DNA from: Blastocladiella britannica
Lineage: Eukaryota > Blastocladiomycota > Blastocladiomycetes > Blastocladiales > Blastocladiaceae
Assembly: GCA_025349905.2 (NCBI GenBank)
Contig: MU624702.1
Coordinates: forward strand, 1 to 30,427
Length of the DNA: 30,427 nt
Reading direction: 5' to 3'
Each line of letters starts with the position of its first letter. The stretch's first letter is position 1. The notes beneath the pieces were generated by a model. It saw only the letters and a list, made by a program, of their open reading frames with translations, made no database searches and was not told where the DNA came from. Below, in pieces: positions 9,389 through 20,900 of this stretch. A program made the translations under genes and the position numbers.

Positions 9389-11065
9389 TCACCAGCCAAG
9401 CCAACCACCAACACGCCCAAGCCAACCATTCTTGCCAGCGCCGGCCTCGCCACCCGACTCACGGACCGCAACCTTGGCGGCGTTGTCCGCGTCATTGACC
9501 GCGTACGGGTCGTCCTCGTCCTCGTCCAAGAACCCAGTGGGCGCCGACCGGTGGGATACGGAGTAGGGTTCGTCCTCCATAATTTGATGGCCATCATCGT
9601 CCTCGTCAGCGACTTCGGTGGCCTCCTCCTCTTCCTCGAGGGCACGATCCACGAGGTCCCAGGTGCCCTTGCCCTTGGGCGTTTCGGCAGAGCCACCGGA
9701 CGCGCCGACAATCAAGTACCCGGACCAGTTGGAGCGCGCGAGCGCGCCCACGTCCTTGATGTTGGCGACCGAAGAAGTTTCGCCGCTGTCGAGTGCCGAG
9801 ACCATCAAGTACTGCTGGGCCAAGTCGGCGGGGACTGCGCGGGCCAGGAGCTCGAGAATATCGGTAATGACCAGCGACGCGAGCATGCGCACGTAGAACC
9901 GGGCTCGAGCCGTAGTCACCTTTGTATCACTGCCATCAGTCTCATCGTGATTGTTTTCCATCGAAAACGAGACCACACCCGCAGTCCGCAGCAGCACCGC
10001 CGACACTGCCGCCAGGACCGGCGCCGGGAGCGACCATCCCGATCCGCGGCCGTGCGCCGGCGTGATGTGAATGATCACGGACCGCGACTTGGCGGCGGCA
10101 GCAGCGCCCGCAAACATGGTGCGCGAAAGCGACTGTGCGCGCGGCGGGGACGCAGCTGATGCTAGCGCGGTGGCCTGGTGCCGGTGCGCAAATGGGTTGG
10201 CCAAGTTGTCGATGCGGGCGAGTGACGGTGTCGAGGACCGCGATGGGCCGCGCGATTTGGTGGAAGATGAAGAGCTGGGGGGTGACTTGAAGCGCCCTGA
10301 CACTTTTTTTTTGTCGGGCGCGGCAGACTCTATGGATCCGAGTTGGGCGTAGATTTTCTGTTTTTTTTCCATGGATCCATTTTTTTCTTCAGGAATGTGT
10401 AAATCGATGCAATTGGAGTAAAATATACATACCTTATAAAGGCCGTATGCGACATGGGCAATGTGCCGGGGCTCGTAATTGTCGGCAACAAGAGCGGCCA
10501 GCGAGTTTTTGAACTCTTGTTCGCCATGGATGACGGCAAAGTCGGTTGGGCTCGTATGGAGGATGTTTCCCAGGGTGGTGAGGGCCATGAGCTGGACTGT
10601 GAATGAAGATCCATCGGATCAGGAAAAATGGTGGATCCAACCTTGCTTGGTATGGTATAAAAAAAACGCACTCTCGGGTTTCTTGGAGGTCCCAGCACGA
10701 TCAATGATGAATACGGCGAGAAAACGATATTGTCAAAGAAATAACGAAAAAAGTACCGGATTCATCATGTAATTGATGACCACCAACCGCGTAAATTCGT
10801 CGTTGCAGACGGACGCACACCCCGTGGGGCCACTGCGACTCAGGGCCAGAAGTGTGGTGGCCATCTTGAATTCGGTGGAGGATACGATCGCAGGCGGACT
10901 GGTGCTCGCATCCTCTCCAACAGTCGCAGGGTTGGTGACGATTGCCTCGGTGGACGAGGGTGGTGGTGCGTCTTTCTTGCGGGCCGACTTCTTGGACTTG
11001 GGCTTGGGTGGTGTTGATGTTGTCGCTGGTAGGTTGACGACGAGGCTGACTGTGGTATTGAGCAT
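9389..11065 (-). CDS. ARMC1: ARMC1-like protein (armadillo plus HMA-like domain)
   Basis: The three-exon model is 11065-10757, 10591-10433 and 10357-9389, giving 478 residues with phase-0 introns throughout. After a Pro/Lys/Ser-rich start there is an armadillo-like helical block (NDEFTRLVVINYMMNP, LMALTTLGNILHTS, HIAHVAYGLYKKI). A Ser-rich linker follows, then a heavy-metal-associated-like fold without the metal cysteines (SRSVIIHITPAHG, later AVLLRTAGVVSFSME), an acidic stretch, and a tail NGWLGRVGGWLGW. Human ARMC1 has the same order: arm repeats, an HMA-like domain with a VVLHI strand and GVISF strand, and a tail ending in Trp. ARMC1 is tied to mitochondrial distribution and the MICOS/MIB complex. 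Assignment is by remembered pattern. A GTGAGT overlaps the stop, so a further exon is possible. Head-to-head with the RGS-FSP1 gene. Confidence 0.62.
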
Positions 11066-11159
11066 TTTTTTATATTTTACTCGGTTTGAGGTGACCAAGT
11101 GAAGAAAGGCTCTATGCTTTTGCCTGATCCATTTCCTCTCGCATAGTTGGCTTTCGGTC
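11066..11159. promoter_or_regulatory. Divergent promoter, ARMC1-like and RGS-FSP1
   Basis: 94 nt lie between the opposing start codons, or about 214 nt if the RGS-FSP1 protein begins at the later ATG at 11280. The interval has an A/T tract next to the ARMC1-like ATG. No specific factor site was recognised. Confidence 0.35.
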
Positions 11160-14100
11160 ATGTGCGGCACTTCTGGGAATATCGGACCAGTGGGAAAAGG
11201 GGGAGGACGAACGAGGAAACTTCCCACCCGAAGATGTGTTTCTCTTTCAGCCCGAAGCATTTCAAACGACAGAAAAGAGATGCCCCACAGAACAGGACTG
11301 CCACCACCACTGGTCCCGCTGCCCAAGCTCCTGGTATCGGCACGCAGCGCATCGGTGGCCGGATCGTATACCACCCTGTCCGAGCCGTCGACCGCGATCT
11401 ACCACGCACCGCCTGGACGGCGAGGAACAGTAGGAGCAACAGCAACGGCGGTGGCGGTGGTAACCCTGCCATGCTCGCCGGACCGCCTGTCGCTGGAAAC
11501 GATCCTGGCCACCCCTTCTCTCCTGTCGTCGTTTACGGCGCACCTGGCTGCGTCGCATGCGGACGAAAACATTCACTTTTTGGTGGCGCTGCAGGCCTCG
11601 CGGGCCGTGGCCGCCGCTCCCGGCGTATCGTGCGTGCATGCCGGTAGCAGTAACAGCGGCAACAAGGGTAGTCTGGTACAACAGCCGTGGGACTTGACGC
11701 AGGCGGTCGCGGACGCACGCGACCTGGCGTCCATGTTTCTGTCGCGTGCGTCCCCACTGGAACTCAACGTATCGGCTCCACTGCGCCAGCGTGCTCTGGC
11801 GGCGATTTCCGCACGGGAACGCGCCGTGGTGGCCACGCGCGACACTGAAGATGACGACCGCGGACAGCGGCATCAACGCGCCGCCGATAAAGAGAACGAC
11901 GCGTATGCCGCCAGTCTGGTGGGCGAGTTGCTGCTCGAGGCTGATGCGCTGGTCCGGGCGGCTCGCACGCTCCTTCCTCCGCCCTCTCCTCAAACCGATG
12001 GTCCGGCCCATGAAGAAATAGTCGACCTGGCCATCGTGCGCCAGGTCGGCGGCATCTCCAATGCCCGTGCATTGGTCGATCTGGCGGACGCAAGTTCAGC
12101 GCAAGTGCTGGCGAGCGTGGCGGCGTTCTTCGCGGCCTTTGACGAGCTCGAGGCACACGTGTCCGGCATCTTGCTCCCGCGCGTTCGCGGATGGGCCCGC
12201 GAACTTGTACAGCAGCAGCAGCAATTGACGCTCACCAAGGTGCCCACCATGACCGCCAAGCGCGTGGTGATTGTGGGCGGAGGGTTCTGCGGCGCGATCG
12301 TCGCCAAGCTCTTGGACCCCATGGACGCGTTCCATGTCACCCTGATTGACGCCAAGCCGTTCTTTGAATATGTACGCTTACTTCCATCTTGGTCTGATAC
12401 TGCCAAGTACTAAAAACAAAATGTAAAAACAGACCGCAGCGATTGTCCGGCTCCTGTCCACCACGTCCATCTCGCCCATCACCTTCCCGCACAGCGCGTA
12501 CTTGCAACGCGGCCAACTCTTGCTGTCGCGGTGCACGCGCATCACCCCGACTGAAGTGCATTTGGACGGCGGTGGGGCCGTTCCCTTCGACTACTGCGTG
12601 CTGGCCACCGGGTCGAGCTACCCGTCCGGAATCAAGGCCGCCGCCACGCTCTCGGCCACGTACCGAGCGCGGTCGCTGGCGCTCGACCATGAGCGGCTGC
12701 GCCGTGCCCGCAATGTGCTGGTGATTGGTGGCGGAACGGTCGGGGTCGAAATTGCCGCCGAAATCGCGAGCGTGTTTGGGGCTGTGCGGCCCGACGGGTC
12801 GATCGTGCCGCCGGTGGTGGTTCCGCCGCCCAGTTCCTCTCGACGACGTCAACGGCGCGACGGGTCTGGTCGCGGCAGCGGAGGCGGTCAGACAACAAGA
12901 ACGGCAGTGCCCACTGTAGCGCCAATGCCGAAGCGCGTGACGATCGTCGAGTCCAACACATCTCTCCTCCCGCAAGACGCGCCAAAAACCGGCGAGTTGG
13001 CACTATCGTACCTGCGCGACTTGCTGGGCGTCACGGTGGTCCTTGGCGACCGCATCGTGGTCCAACACAAGTCGACCGCCACGGGCACGGGGGACCCGGC
13101 GGCGGCAGTGTTCCGTTCGCACTGCGGCCGCACGTTCGCCGCCGACATTGTGTACGTGTGTACCGGCGCCGTGCCCAATAGCGCGTGCATGCGCGACGCA
13201 TTCGCCGAGTACTTGGTCCCCGACCCGCCGCGGCGCCGAAAGCGGTCCACTGTGGCGTCCGCGGCAGTGGCATCGGCGGCATCGGCCGCGGGCCAGTTCT
13301 TGAGCACGGGCGCCACGCCGTCCGAGATCGCTGGCGTGCCGGGACTTACTGCGCCAGGCGCTCCGCTCGTGGTGACGTTGGCCGCACAAGCAGCAGGTCC
13401 TTCGCGCGTCCAGGTCTTGGACACCCACCAGGTGCCCGACTACCCAACCGTGTTTGTCGGCGGCGACTGTGCGGCAACCCAAGAAGAGCGGCTCGCGTTA
13501 TCGGCCAAGTGTGCAGCGGTCACGATAGCACGCAACATTGTGCGGCTGGAAAAGGGCAAGAAGCCGATCGGCCGTGGGGCCAAGGGCACGCGGCCGATCA
13601 AGGAGACGGCGCCCATCAAGCTAGTCAGTCTCGGGACCGGGAACGGGATTGGGATCGTCAATGGTCAGCCGACGCTCAGTCCCGTGTACCTGCATTACAA
13701 GTGGAACGAGCGGCAGCAGCTGTTCTTGGACTGGATGCAGGCGCCTCCTGGCGCCGCGGTGCCGCGGACTCTGCAGCTGCTCCTGGGTCAGCCACCGAAT
13801 CCGATCGATCCTTCTACGGGACCATCGAATGGTGGGCCATTGCGCCATTCGCCGAGTATCGATGTGCTCGCAAGTCAGGCGACGCATGCCCTGTCGCGCT
13901 TGTTTGGTCGCTCGTCTCGCCGAGAGGATGGTGATCTCGCTCATCGTCGTGGGTCCGGAGGTGCGGCGAGTCCTGCTTCTGCAGCTACCATGACCAGTGC
14001 TTCGTCACATGAAGATTCGGTTGGGCCGATGGCAAGACGCACCCGCTCGCCCATGCGCCGTGTTGATAGCGGCACCTTAGGAATGTCCCCTCTTGCTCCG

Positions 14101-14280
14101 GCGCTCGCCACTGCGCCGCGGTCAGCGTCCGTGGACTCGGGCGTGTCTGGGTCACTGACGGTGGCCACCATAAGCGAGAACGGGAGTGCCGGTCGTGGTG
14201 GTGATCCTGGCCGGTCGGGCCGATCTCCACGACCCGATGGCGGGCTTGCGGACTTATTGGCCCTGGCCAACGAGATCTAA
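11160..14280 (+). CDS. RGS domain fused to FSP1/AIFM2-like NAD(P)H oxidoreductase
   Basis: Two exons (11160-12371 and 12433-14280) encode about 1019 residues. Residues 107-270 fit an RGS domain: LETILATPSLLSSFTAHLAA, then ADENIHFLVAL, then ASMFLSRASPLELNVSAPLR, then a terminal helix SLVGELLLEADALVRA. RGS domains accelerate GTP hydrolysis by G-alpha. From residue 367 an FSP1-type flavoprotein begins: KRVVIVGGGFCGAIVAKLL (FAD), KPFFEYTAAIVRLL, FDYCVLATGSSYPS, VLVIGGGTVGVEIAAEIA (NAD), VFVGGDCA and the FSP1-like end SLGTGNGIGIVNG to LDWMQAPP. FSP1 reduces quinones. The NAD domain carries a basic low-complexity insert (about 12780-12925). A Ser-rich tail holds RRGS, RRTRS and RRVDS. The ATG at 12249 (MTAKRVVIVGGG) could start a free flavoprotein. 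A start at 11280 is also possible. Confidence 0.85.
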
Positions 14281-14373
14281 TCTTTTTTTATTCTTCATCT
14301 CTTGTCACTTTCAACTCACGCACGCAAACCATCCCAATTCACTTGTTTCATGACTGTAATGAAGCTTCATTCT

Positions 14374-16501
14374 TTATATGAGCGGAGGAGAAATATGAGA
14401 AGCGAGGGCCGCCGCGACCGCGTCGACGGTGGCCCGATCGGACGCACTGCGCCACTTGATCCGCGACCGCGCCAAGTCCACCACGACCGACGTTCCGACC
14501 ACTTCCACCATCGTCTTCGCGGTCGTGGTATTGACAGTATGTGGTACGATCGATGCCAGAAGACCCGTCGACAGTAACCGGTCCACGACAACAGTACTGA
14601 TCGCGTCGTCACTCCTGCCAGGTAGCGGAGGAACAAAACGCAACGACCACGAGAGCCCGACCGACGGCAGTGCGGACGGTAATACCACTGCCGCCACGCT
14701 GGAGTCGACCGACGTTCCCTTCCCAGCCGCCGAAGACGATGAAATGATGGCGACCGAGACGGGTGCCAGAGGTGGGGTCCGAGCGGTAGCGACCCGGTGT
14801 CGACCAGTTATAGCAGCTCCAACGGCCGCCGCCCCGACCGCGGCGTCCACTGCCCGTCGTGCGGTGGTCGCGGCACAGGCGCGCTCGGCCGCACCCCGCA
14901 CGTCGGCATGCGCTGCGGCGCGGACCACGGGGCGCGTGGGCACCGCCAACATCCGGTGGTTGGGCGGCATGTAGCAGGGCACCCCAACGGTACGGTGGAC
15001 CAAGTCGCGCAGCGGTGGCATTTTGACGCGGTCGCCGTGCACCAGCACCACGCCGGCGCTTGGGGACGCGGCCTTGAGTAGCTGGATGATCCCTTTACCG
15101 TCAGCGTGCGCGGAAAAGGATAAATTGGCGACGCGCATGCGCGTAACCACGTCGCGCGTGGTGGGTTTCGAACCGGCACCATTACCGATCGCGTCGTCCG
15201 AGGCGGGGACTTTAATGATCCGTTCACCTTCCGACGGACCAGCCAGTAGCTGCGCGCCCACGGTGCCAGGAACGCAGTACCCGGGCAAGATCACCATGTT
15301 GCGTGCGTCGCCGGCCCACCGGGTGAATATGTCGAGGGACAGGCCCGAGTGAAGCATCCCAGGGGACGAAAAGATCACCATTCCACCCGGCTGGGTCAGG
15401 ATCGAGTCGAGATCAGCGGGGCGCGTCGATGGTAACGTCGAGATGTGAGTGAAATCGAACGGGTTGCGGTTCCCAGTGTGGCCTGGTCCTTCATCCAGTA
15501 GGGCCGAGCGCAGGTTCGGGTTAGTCCAGTTGACAAATAGGCGGTAGTACTCCATGGACTTGCGCGTGAGTCCGCCTGCAGTGCATGTCAGTCTAAATGA
15601 ATTGGAATCCGATGTTAATACGTACCAGTAAAGTACATGGGCCAAGTCCATCCCATGCGGGCCGCGTACGTGTCCAGCAATACGGCCAGTTCCTGTGCTC
15701 GGCCGACGGCAAATACGGGCACTAGTACGTTCCCACCGCGCTGCAGCGTGTCGTGCACTTTGCGCAAAAAGTCGCGCTCTCGTGCCCGCCGCGAGTCGCG
15801 CACGGTGGTGGCGTACGTGGACTCAGTGATGACAATGTCGGGCGCGAGGCCGTACGGAATCAACGCGCCGCCGAGGTGCCGGTCTGGGGTCATATTGTAA
15901 TCGCCCGTGTACAGCAGCGATTGCGGTCCCGATCGGACCAGGAACATGACGGCGCCGAGGACGTGGCCGGCATAGTACTTTTTATAATATTTCAATACGA
16001 TTCACTCAAGACCAACCAAGTAAAACGTACAGCAGTGACTTGCAGATCAGGCGCCAGGTCCAGGGTCTGGCCGACCTCGATGGTAGTGGCGCGGGCCAGG
16101 CACGATGCAATGTCGTTTTGCGTGAACCAGTCGCTGTTGCTACTCGTGTTGCCACGGCGGCCGGGTGCAGCCAGTTTACGAAAATCCTCGAGCAAAATCG
16201 GGCACAGCGCGCGCGTGGGCTGTGTCATGACCACGGGACCACGGTACGACTTGCAGAACGCGGGCAGGGCTCCGCAGTGGTCGAGGTGAAAGTGCGAGAC
16301 GAGCACGGCGTCGACCACGGCCACGGTGCTGCCCTTGGCAGATAAAAAACCAAAATCGGGGAACATGCGCGCGTCCGAGTAGCCCATGTGCATCCCGCAG
16401 TCGAGCATGACGGAGCGACCAGTCGACGAGAACGACGCCACGATGCACGACCGTCCAACATCTTGGCCAGCGCCCAGGGGCAGGATGGAAATGGTGCTCA
16501 T
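14374..16501 (-). CDS. INTS11: Integrator complex subunit 11 (MBL/beta-CASP RNA endonuclease)
   Basis: INTS11 is the catalytic RNA endonuclease of the Integrator complex, which cleaves snRNA and promoter-proximal transcripts. Exons 16501-16031, 15977-15626 and 15575-14374 give 674 residues, with 53- and 50-nt introns and closed phases. The start [19 protein letters not shown] and the block [19 protein letters not shown] separate it from CPSF73/Ysh1. The metallo-beta-lactamase motif [12 protein letters not shown] (residues 67-78), [70 protein letters not shown] and [10 protein letters not shown] (about residue 426) are intact, so it should be active. The C-terminal region after [10 protein letters not shown] is Ala-rich and divergent but ends in an ordered-looking module. 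An upstream in-frame ATG exists; the family start at 16501 is preferred. Confidence 0.93.
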
Positions 16502-16698
16502 CCTTGGTTTTGATTCACTTTTTATCGCTCTCTCTTTCTCTCGCCGCACTTGATCGTATTGTTTCCCTTCCAAGGACCAATAATCCATTATTCTTGCTTG
16601 CTCCCTTCCGGTCAACTGGTCCAATTTTTTTTTTTTTTAATTCGTGCTTGATCGTGTGCTTTTTCCAATACTGAAGTCGACTCGACGATCCAATCGAA
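16502..16698. promoter_or_regulatory. Divergent promoter, INTS11 and the gene at 16699
   Basis: 197 nt lie between opposing start codons. The interval contains a pyrimidine-rich tract (CTCTCTCTTTCTCTCG, 16529-16544) and a T13 run near 16626-16638. No specific motif was recognised. Confidence 0.4.
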
Positions 16699-17279
16699 AT
16701 GTCCTCGGCCTCCGACCTCAATCTACGCGACCTCATCACCACCGGCGCCGCCATACTGGCCTCGGTCGCCGCCCTGTACGCGGCCCTGACCCTATCGCCC
16801 AACCAGCACCACCAGCACCACCAGCACCACCACCAGTCCCATCGTCATCACCGCCCGAAGGCACCTCAAGCGATTGTCAATGACGCTGCTGCTATCATGG
16901 AGCTGCCCGTACAAGAGCAAGTACAGGAGCAAGAACAAGAGCAACCCGCGTCCCTGCTGTCGGAACTGGACCCGGACGCCCTGGACTCGGAGCTGGAACG
17001 CACCGAGGCCAAGTTGCGGCGGTTACTGAAACGGCGCGAGAAGCTCGAGCTGCGCCGTGACCAGCTGTCGGTGCAGCACCTGGCCGCGGCCGGGACCGTC
17101 TCTGCCTCTCCTCCGTTTCTACCGTTTTCTTCCTCTCCCACCCCTCCCGCTGCTCCAGCCCCAAGTGCCCGGCTGCTCCACGGATCCGAGATCCGACTGA
17201 CCCCGGCCGAGCGCGCTCTGTTTGGCATTCCGAGCTTGGTTCCGGCGCCTCCATCTGTTCCCGTTCCTGCATCTTCCCA

Positions 17280-17311
<32 letters not shown>

Positions 17312-17907
17312 AAGTGCCGCCAGAGGCGTCGTTATCGTCAGCCATGTCGGCGCTCACCGTCGAGTCTGAAAGCGGACACAGTCACCACCGCGCCCCGCCG
17401 CCCACGGTCCTGCCGACGGTTGCTGAAACAGAAACGGCCGCACGCCGTCGCGTGTCGGCTCTCAGCGCATCGTCGGCGTCAACTACCACCTCGACGACCA
17501 ATAGCGCCTCGACCACCGCGGCCAAGCATCTCTTGACGAAAACACCGCCCAAGAAGGCATCTGATTCCTCCTCCTCATCGTCCTCATCGTCATCTTTTTC
17601 CGCTCCCTGGCCGACGGCGAATGGGGCCCCTGAAACTGCCGCTGCGGCCGCGGACGAGGAGATCAACGAGGTGGACGCCATGGCCGCTGACTGGACGTCG
17701 TCGTCGTCCTCCTCGTCCTCTTCTTCGGCACCCGATCAAGAAGCCCCCATAGAAGGCGATGACAGTGACGACGATAATTCGGACGTGCTCAGTGCCATCT
17801 CGGATCTGTCGCACGCCGAGTCGGCGGTCTCGGACGCGTCGCTCGGGTCCGACTTTTCGTTCCTCAGCGACGCCCGGTACGGCGTCAGCAACACGGGCGG
17901 GTTCTGA
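16699..17907 (+). CDS. Unrecognised low-complexity protein with N-terminal membrane anchor
   Basis: This is an intronless ORF of 402 residues with a clear ATG. Residues 11-32 (LITTGAAILASVAALYAALT) form one membrane helix. A His/Gln-rich stretch follows (about 35-53), then a Glu/Gln run (EQVQEQEQEQ), and a charged coiled coil around residues 97-125 (LERTEAKLRRLLKRREKLEL). A short ordered motif (RLTPAERALFGIPSLVP) precedes long Ala, Ser and Asp runs, including a run of nine Ala and two runs of ten Ser. The C-terminus (SDVLSAISDLSHAESAVSD) looks helical. No family was recognised. The layout suggests an anchored adaptor with the coiled coil exposed on one membrane side. Stops of this gene and GLT1 are only 33 nt apart. 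Confidence 0.75.
17281..17310. repeat. GCT trinucleotide microsatellite
   Basis: A run of GCT codons encodes the nine-alanine stretch of the gene at 16699-17907. It is the sort of tract expected to vary in length between isolates. Confidence 0.85.
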
Positions 17908-17940
17908 ACCAAAAAAAAATGTATTTTGTTTAAAAAATCA

Positions 17941-20900
17941 TCAAGTCTGAGCAACAGTGACGCTGGGCGACACGTCGGCCGGGTGCACGGGGCTCCCTGA
18001 CAGGCGCGGCGGCAGCGCCAACTGCCCGAGCTCGCGGTCCACGTCGCGTGCGGCCATCCCGCCCGTCAAACCCATAATCGACGCGCCAACCACAAACTGG
18101 TCAATCTGTCGGGCAGCCTCGCGGCCCTCGCGAATGCCCCACACCACCAGCGACTGGCCACGGCGGCAGTCGCCGGCAGCAAAAACCTTGGGCACCGACG
18201 TCGCGTACGACTTGGTATCGGCGGCAATCGACCGCACGGGCGCGGTGCCCGCCAACGCCACGCCGAGCTGCTCGAGCAGCGTCACTTCGGGCCCAACGAA
18301 TCCCATCGACAACAGCACCACGTCGCACGCGACAAACCCGTGCGACCCGGCCACTTGCTTCATGCTCCACCGGCCCGAGGCGGGGTCGCGCGTCCACTCC
18401 ACCTGCACCGTGTTGACCCCACGCACGTTACCGGCGCCGTCCGAAACAAACTCGGTGGTCAAGATCTGGTACTGGCGCGGGTCGCGGCCGTGGATCGCCG
18501 CCACTTCCGCATGGCCGTAGTCGACCTTGAACGTACGCGGGAACTCGGGCCACGGGTTATCGGCGGCGCGCGTGGGCGGTGGCGGTGGGAGCAGCTCAAA
18601 GTTGACGACACTGGAGGCGCCCTGGCGCACGGCGGTCCCGCAGCAGTCGGTCCCCGTGTCCCCACCGCCGATTACCAGCACGCGCTTGCCCTTGACGTGC
18701 ACGGGCGGCATGGTACCTTTAGCGCCGTGCTTGATGGACTGCGTCAGGTAGTCCACGGCAAAGTAGATCCCGTTGAGCTGCCGGTTGGGGATCGCCAAGT
18801 CGCGCGGCCACGTGGCACCCGTCGCCAGCAGCACCGCATCGTGCTCGGCCACTAGCGCCGGGGCCGCCACTTGCCTTCCGACCTCGGTCGACAACGTGAA
18901 CTCGACGCCTTCGGCCTGCAACAAGTCCACGCGCCGCTGCACGACCCGCTTCTCGAGCTTCATGTTGGGAATCCCGTACTGCAGCAGCCCGCCCGCCTGG
19001 TCCTGGCGCTCGTACACCGTCACCCAGTGTCCGGCGCGGTTCAGCTGGTCGGCTGCCGCCAACCCCGCCGGACCGGACCCAATCACCGCCACGCGGCGCC
19101 CGGTCCGGGTCAGTGGCGGCTGTGGGACCACCCACCCTTCGTCAAACGCGCGGTCCACGATCGCGCACTCGATCGACTTGATGCCCACGGGCTCCTCGTT
19201 GATTCCAAGCACGCACGCTCCCTCGCATGGGGCGGGGCAGACGCGGCCAGTGAATTCTATTTTACCATATTCTGTCAATATACAACCAATAATAAAAGAA
19301 AATATCAGACGAACCAGGGAAGTTGTTGGTCAGTGCCAGACGGTCGTAAGCGGCGCGCCAGTCCTCCTTAAACACCAAGTTGTTCCAGGTCGGAATCAGG
19401 TTCCCGATCGGACACCCAAAGCTCGAGTTGCAGGTCGGGGTTCCGCAGTCCATGCACCGAGCGGCCTGCACGCGCAAGTCGCGCGGCTTCATGCGCAGAC
19501 TCACCTCGCGGTCGTCCTTGACGCGCTGCCGCACCGGCCGCTGTGGCTCCTTGGTGCGCTTGTACTTGATGAACCCACGGGCCTTGTCTAGTGGCGCTGC
19601 AGCTGCTGAATCACCACCAAGCTTGACGTCCTCAATGTCCAGCACCAGCGCGCCGTCGGGCTCGTCGTGGTGCACGTGCGCGTGCTGGACCAGTTGCGCG
19701 GGCTCCGACGCCGGGTTTTCGGCCGGGGCCACGGGCGGCTGAATGCGGGCCGAGAACGCGGCGGTGCGCGTCTTGGCTACCAGCGCCTTCTTGTAGTCCT
19801 GCGGGAACACTTTCACAAACTGGCGCCCGTAGACCTGCCAACTGGCCAGGATCTCGTCGGCCAGCGGCGAACCCGTGTGGCTGAGGTGCTGCTCAATGTA
19901 CTGTCGCACCTCCACCAGGTCGGCCGGCGACATCGGGTCCAGGTCCACCATCTCGGGGTTGACTTTGGAGGAGTCCAGGTTGAGCACATACGCGATCCCG
20001 CCGCTCATGCCGGCGGCAAAGTTGGCGCCCGTGGCACCCAAAACCACCAGCCGCCCGCCCGTCATGTACTCGGCGCCGTGGTCTCCGAGGCCCTCGACCA
20101 CCGCCAGCGCGCCCGAGTTGCGTACCGCAAACCGCTCGGCCGCCATGCCGTTGATGAACGCGGACCCGGACGTGGCGCCGTACAGGCACGTGTTGCCGAC
20201 AATCACGTTGTGGTGGGGCACAAACGTCGCGTGGCGCGCGCGCGGCGGGTACACTGCAATCACGCCACCCGAGAGTCCTTTACCCACGTAGTCGTTGGCG
20301 TCGCCCTCAAGGTCAATGGAGATCCCACGCGACAGGAACGCGCCGAGCGACTGGCCCGCGCTGCCAAACAGCTTGATGCGCACCATGCCCTCGGCCAGTC
20401 CCTCTTCACCGTACCGCGACGCCACGTGGTACGACAGAATCGTGCCAATGGTGCGGTCGGTGTTGACCACTGGCAGCGTCAGCGTTACGGGAACGCCCTG
20501 CGCGATCGCCAGACTCGCTTGTGGGAGCAGCAGGTGGTCCTTGTGCTGAATGTCGTCGGGCGTGAGCTGCTTCCACTGCGCCGGGTTCATGGTTACGGGC
20601 ACGTTGGGCCGCAGCGAGAACGCGGGCACCAACAGCGGCTGCAAGTCAAGCAAGCGCGCCTTGGGGTTGGATCGCATCACCTCTGGGTTGACGTGCAAGA
20701 AATCGGTACGGCCCACCAGCTCGGTCATGGACCGCACGCCAACCGAGGCCATCAGCTCACGCAGGTCCTCGGCCACGTAGTGGAAGAAGTTGACCACGTG
20801 CTCGGGCTGGCCGGCAAACTTGGCGCGCAAGATCGGGTCCTGGGTGGCGATCCCGACGGGGCACGAGTTCAAGTGGCACTTGCGCATCATGATGCAGCCC

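Noticed and set aside
14374..16501. CPSF73/Ysh1 identity for the MBL nuclease
   Set aside because: The blocks [10 protein letters not shown] and [19 protein letters not shown] are INTS11-type. CPSF73 has GAGQEVGRSC and a different following segment.
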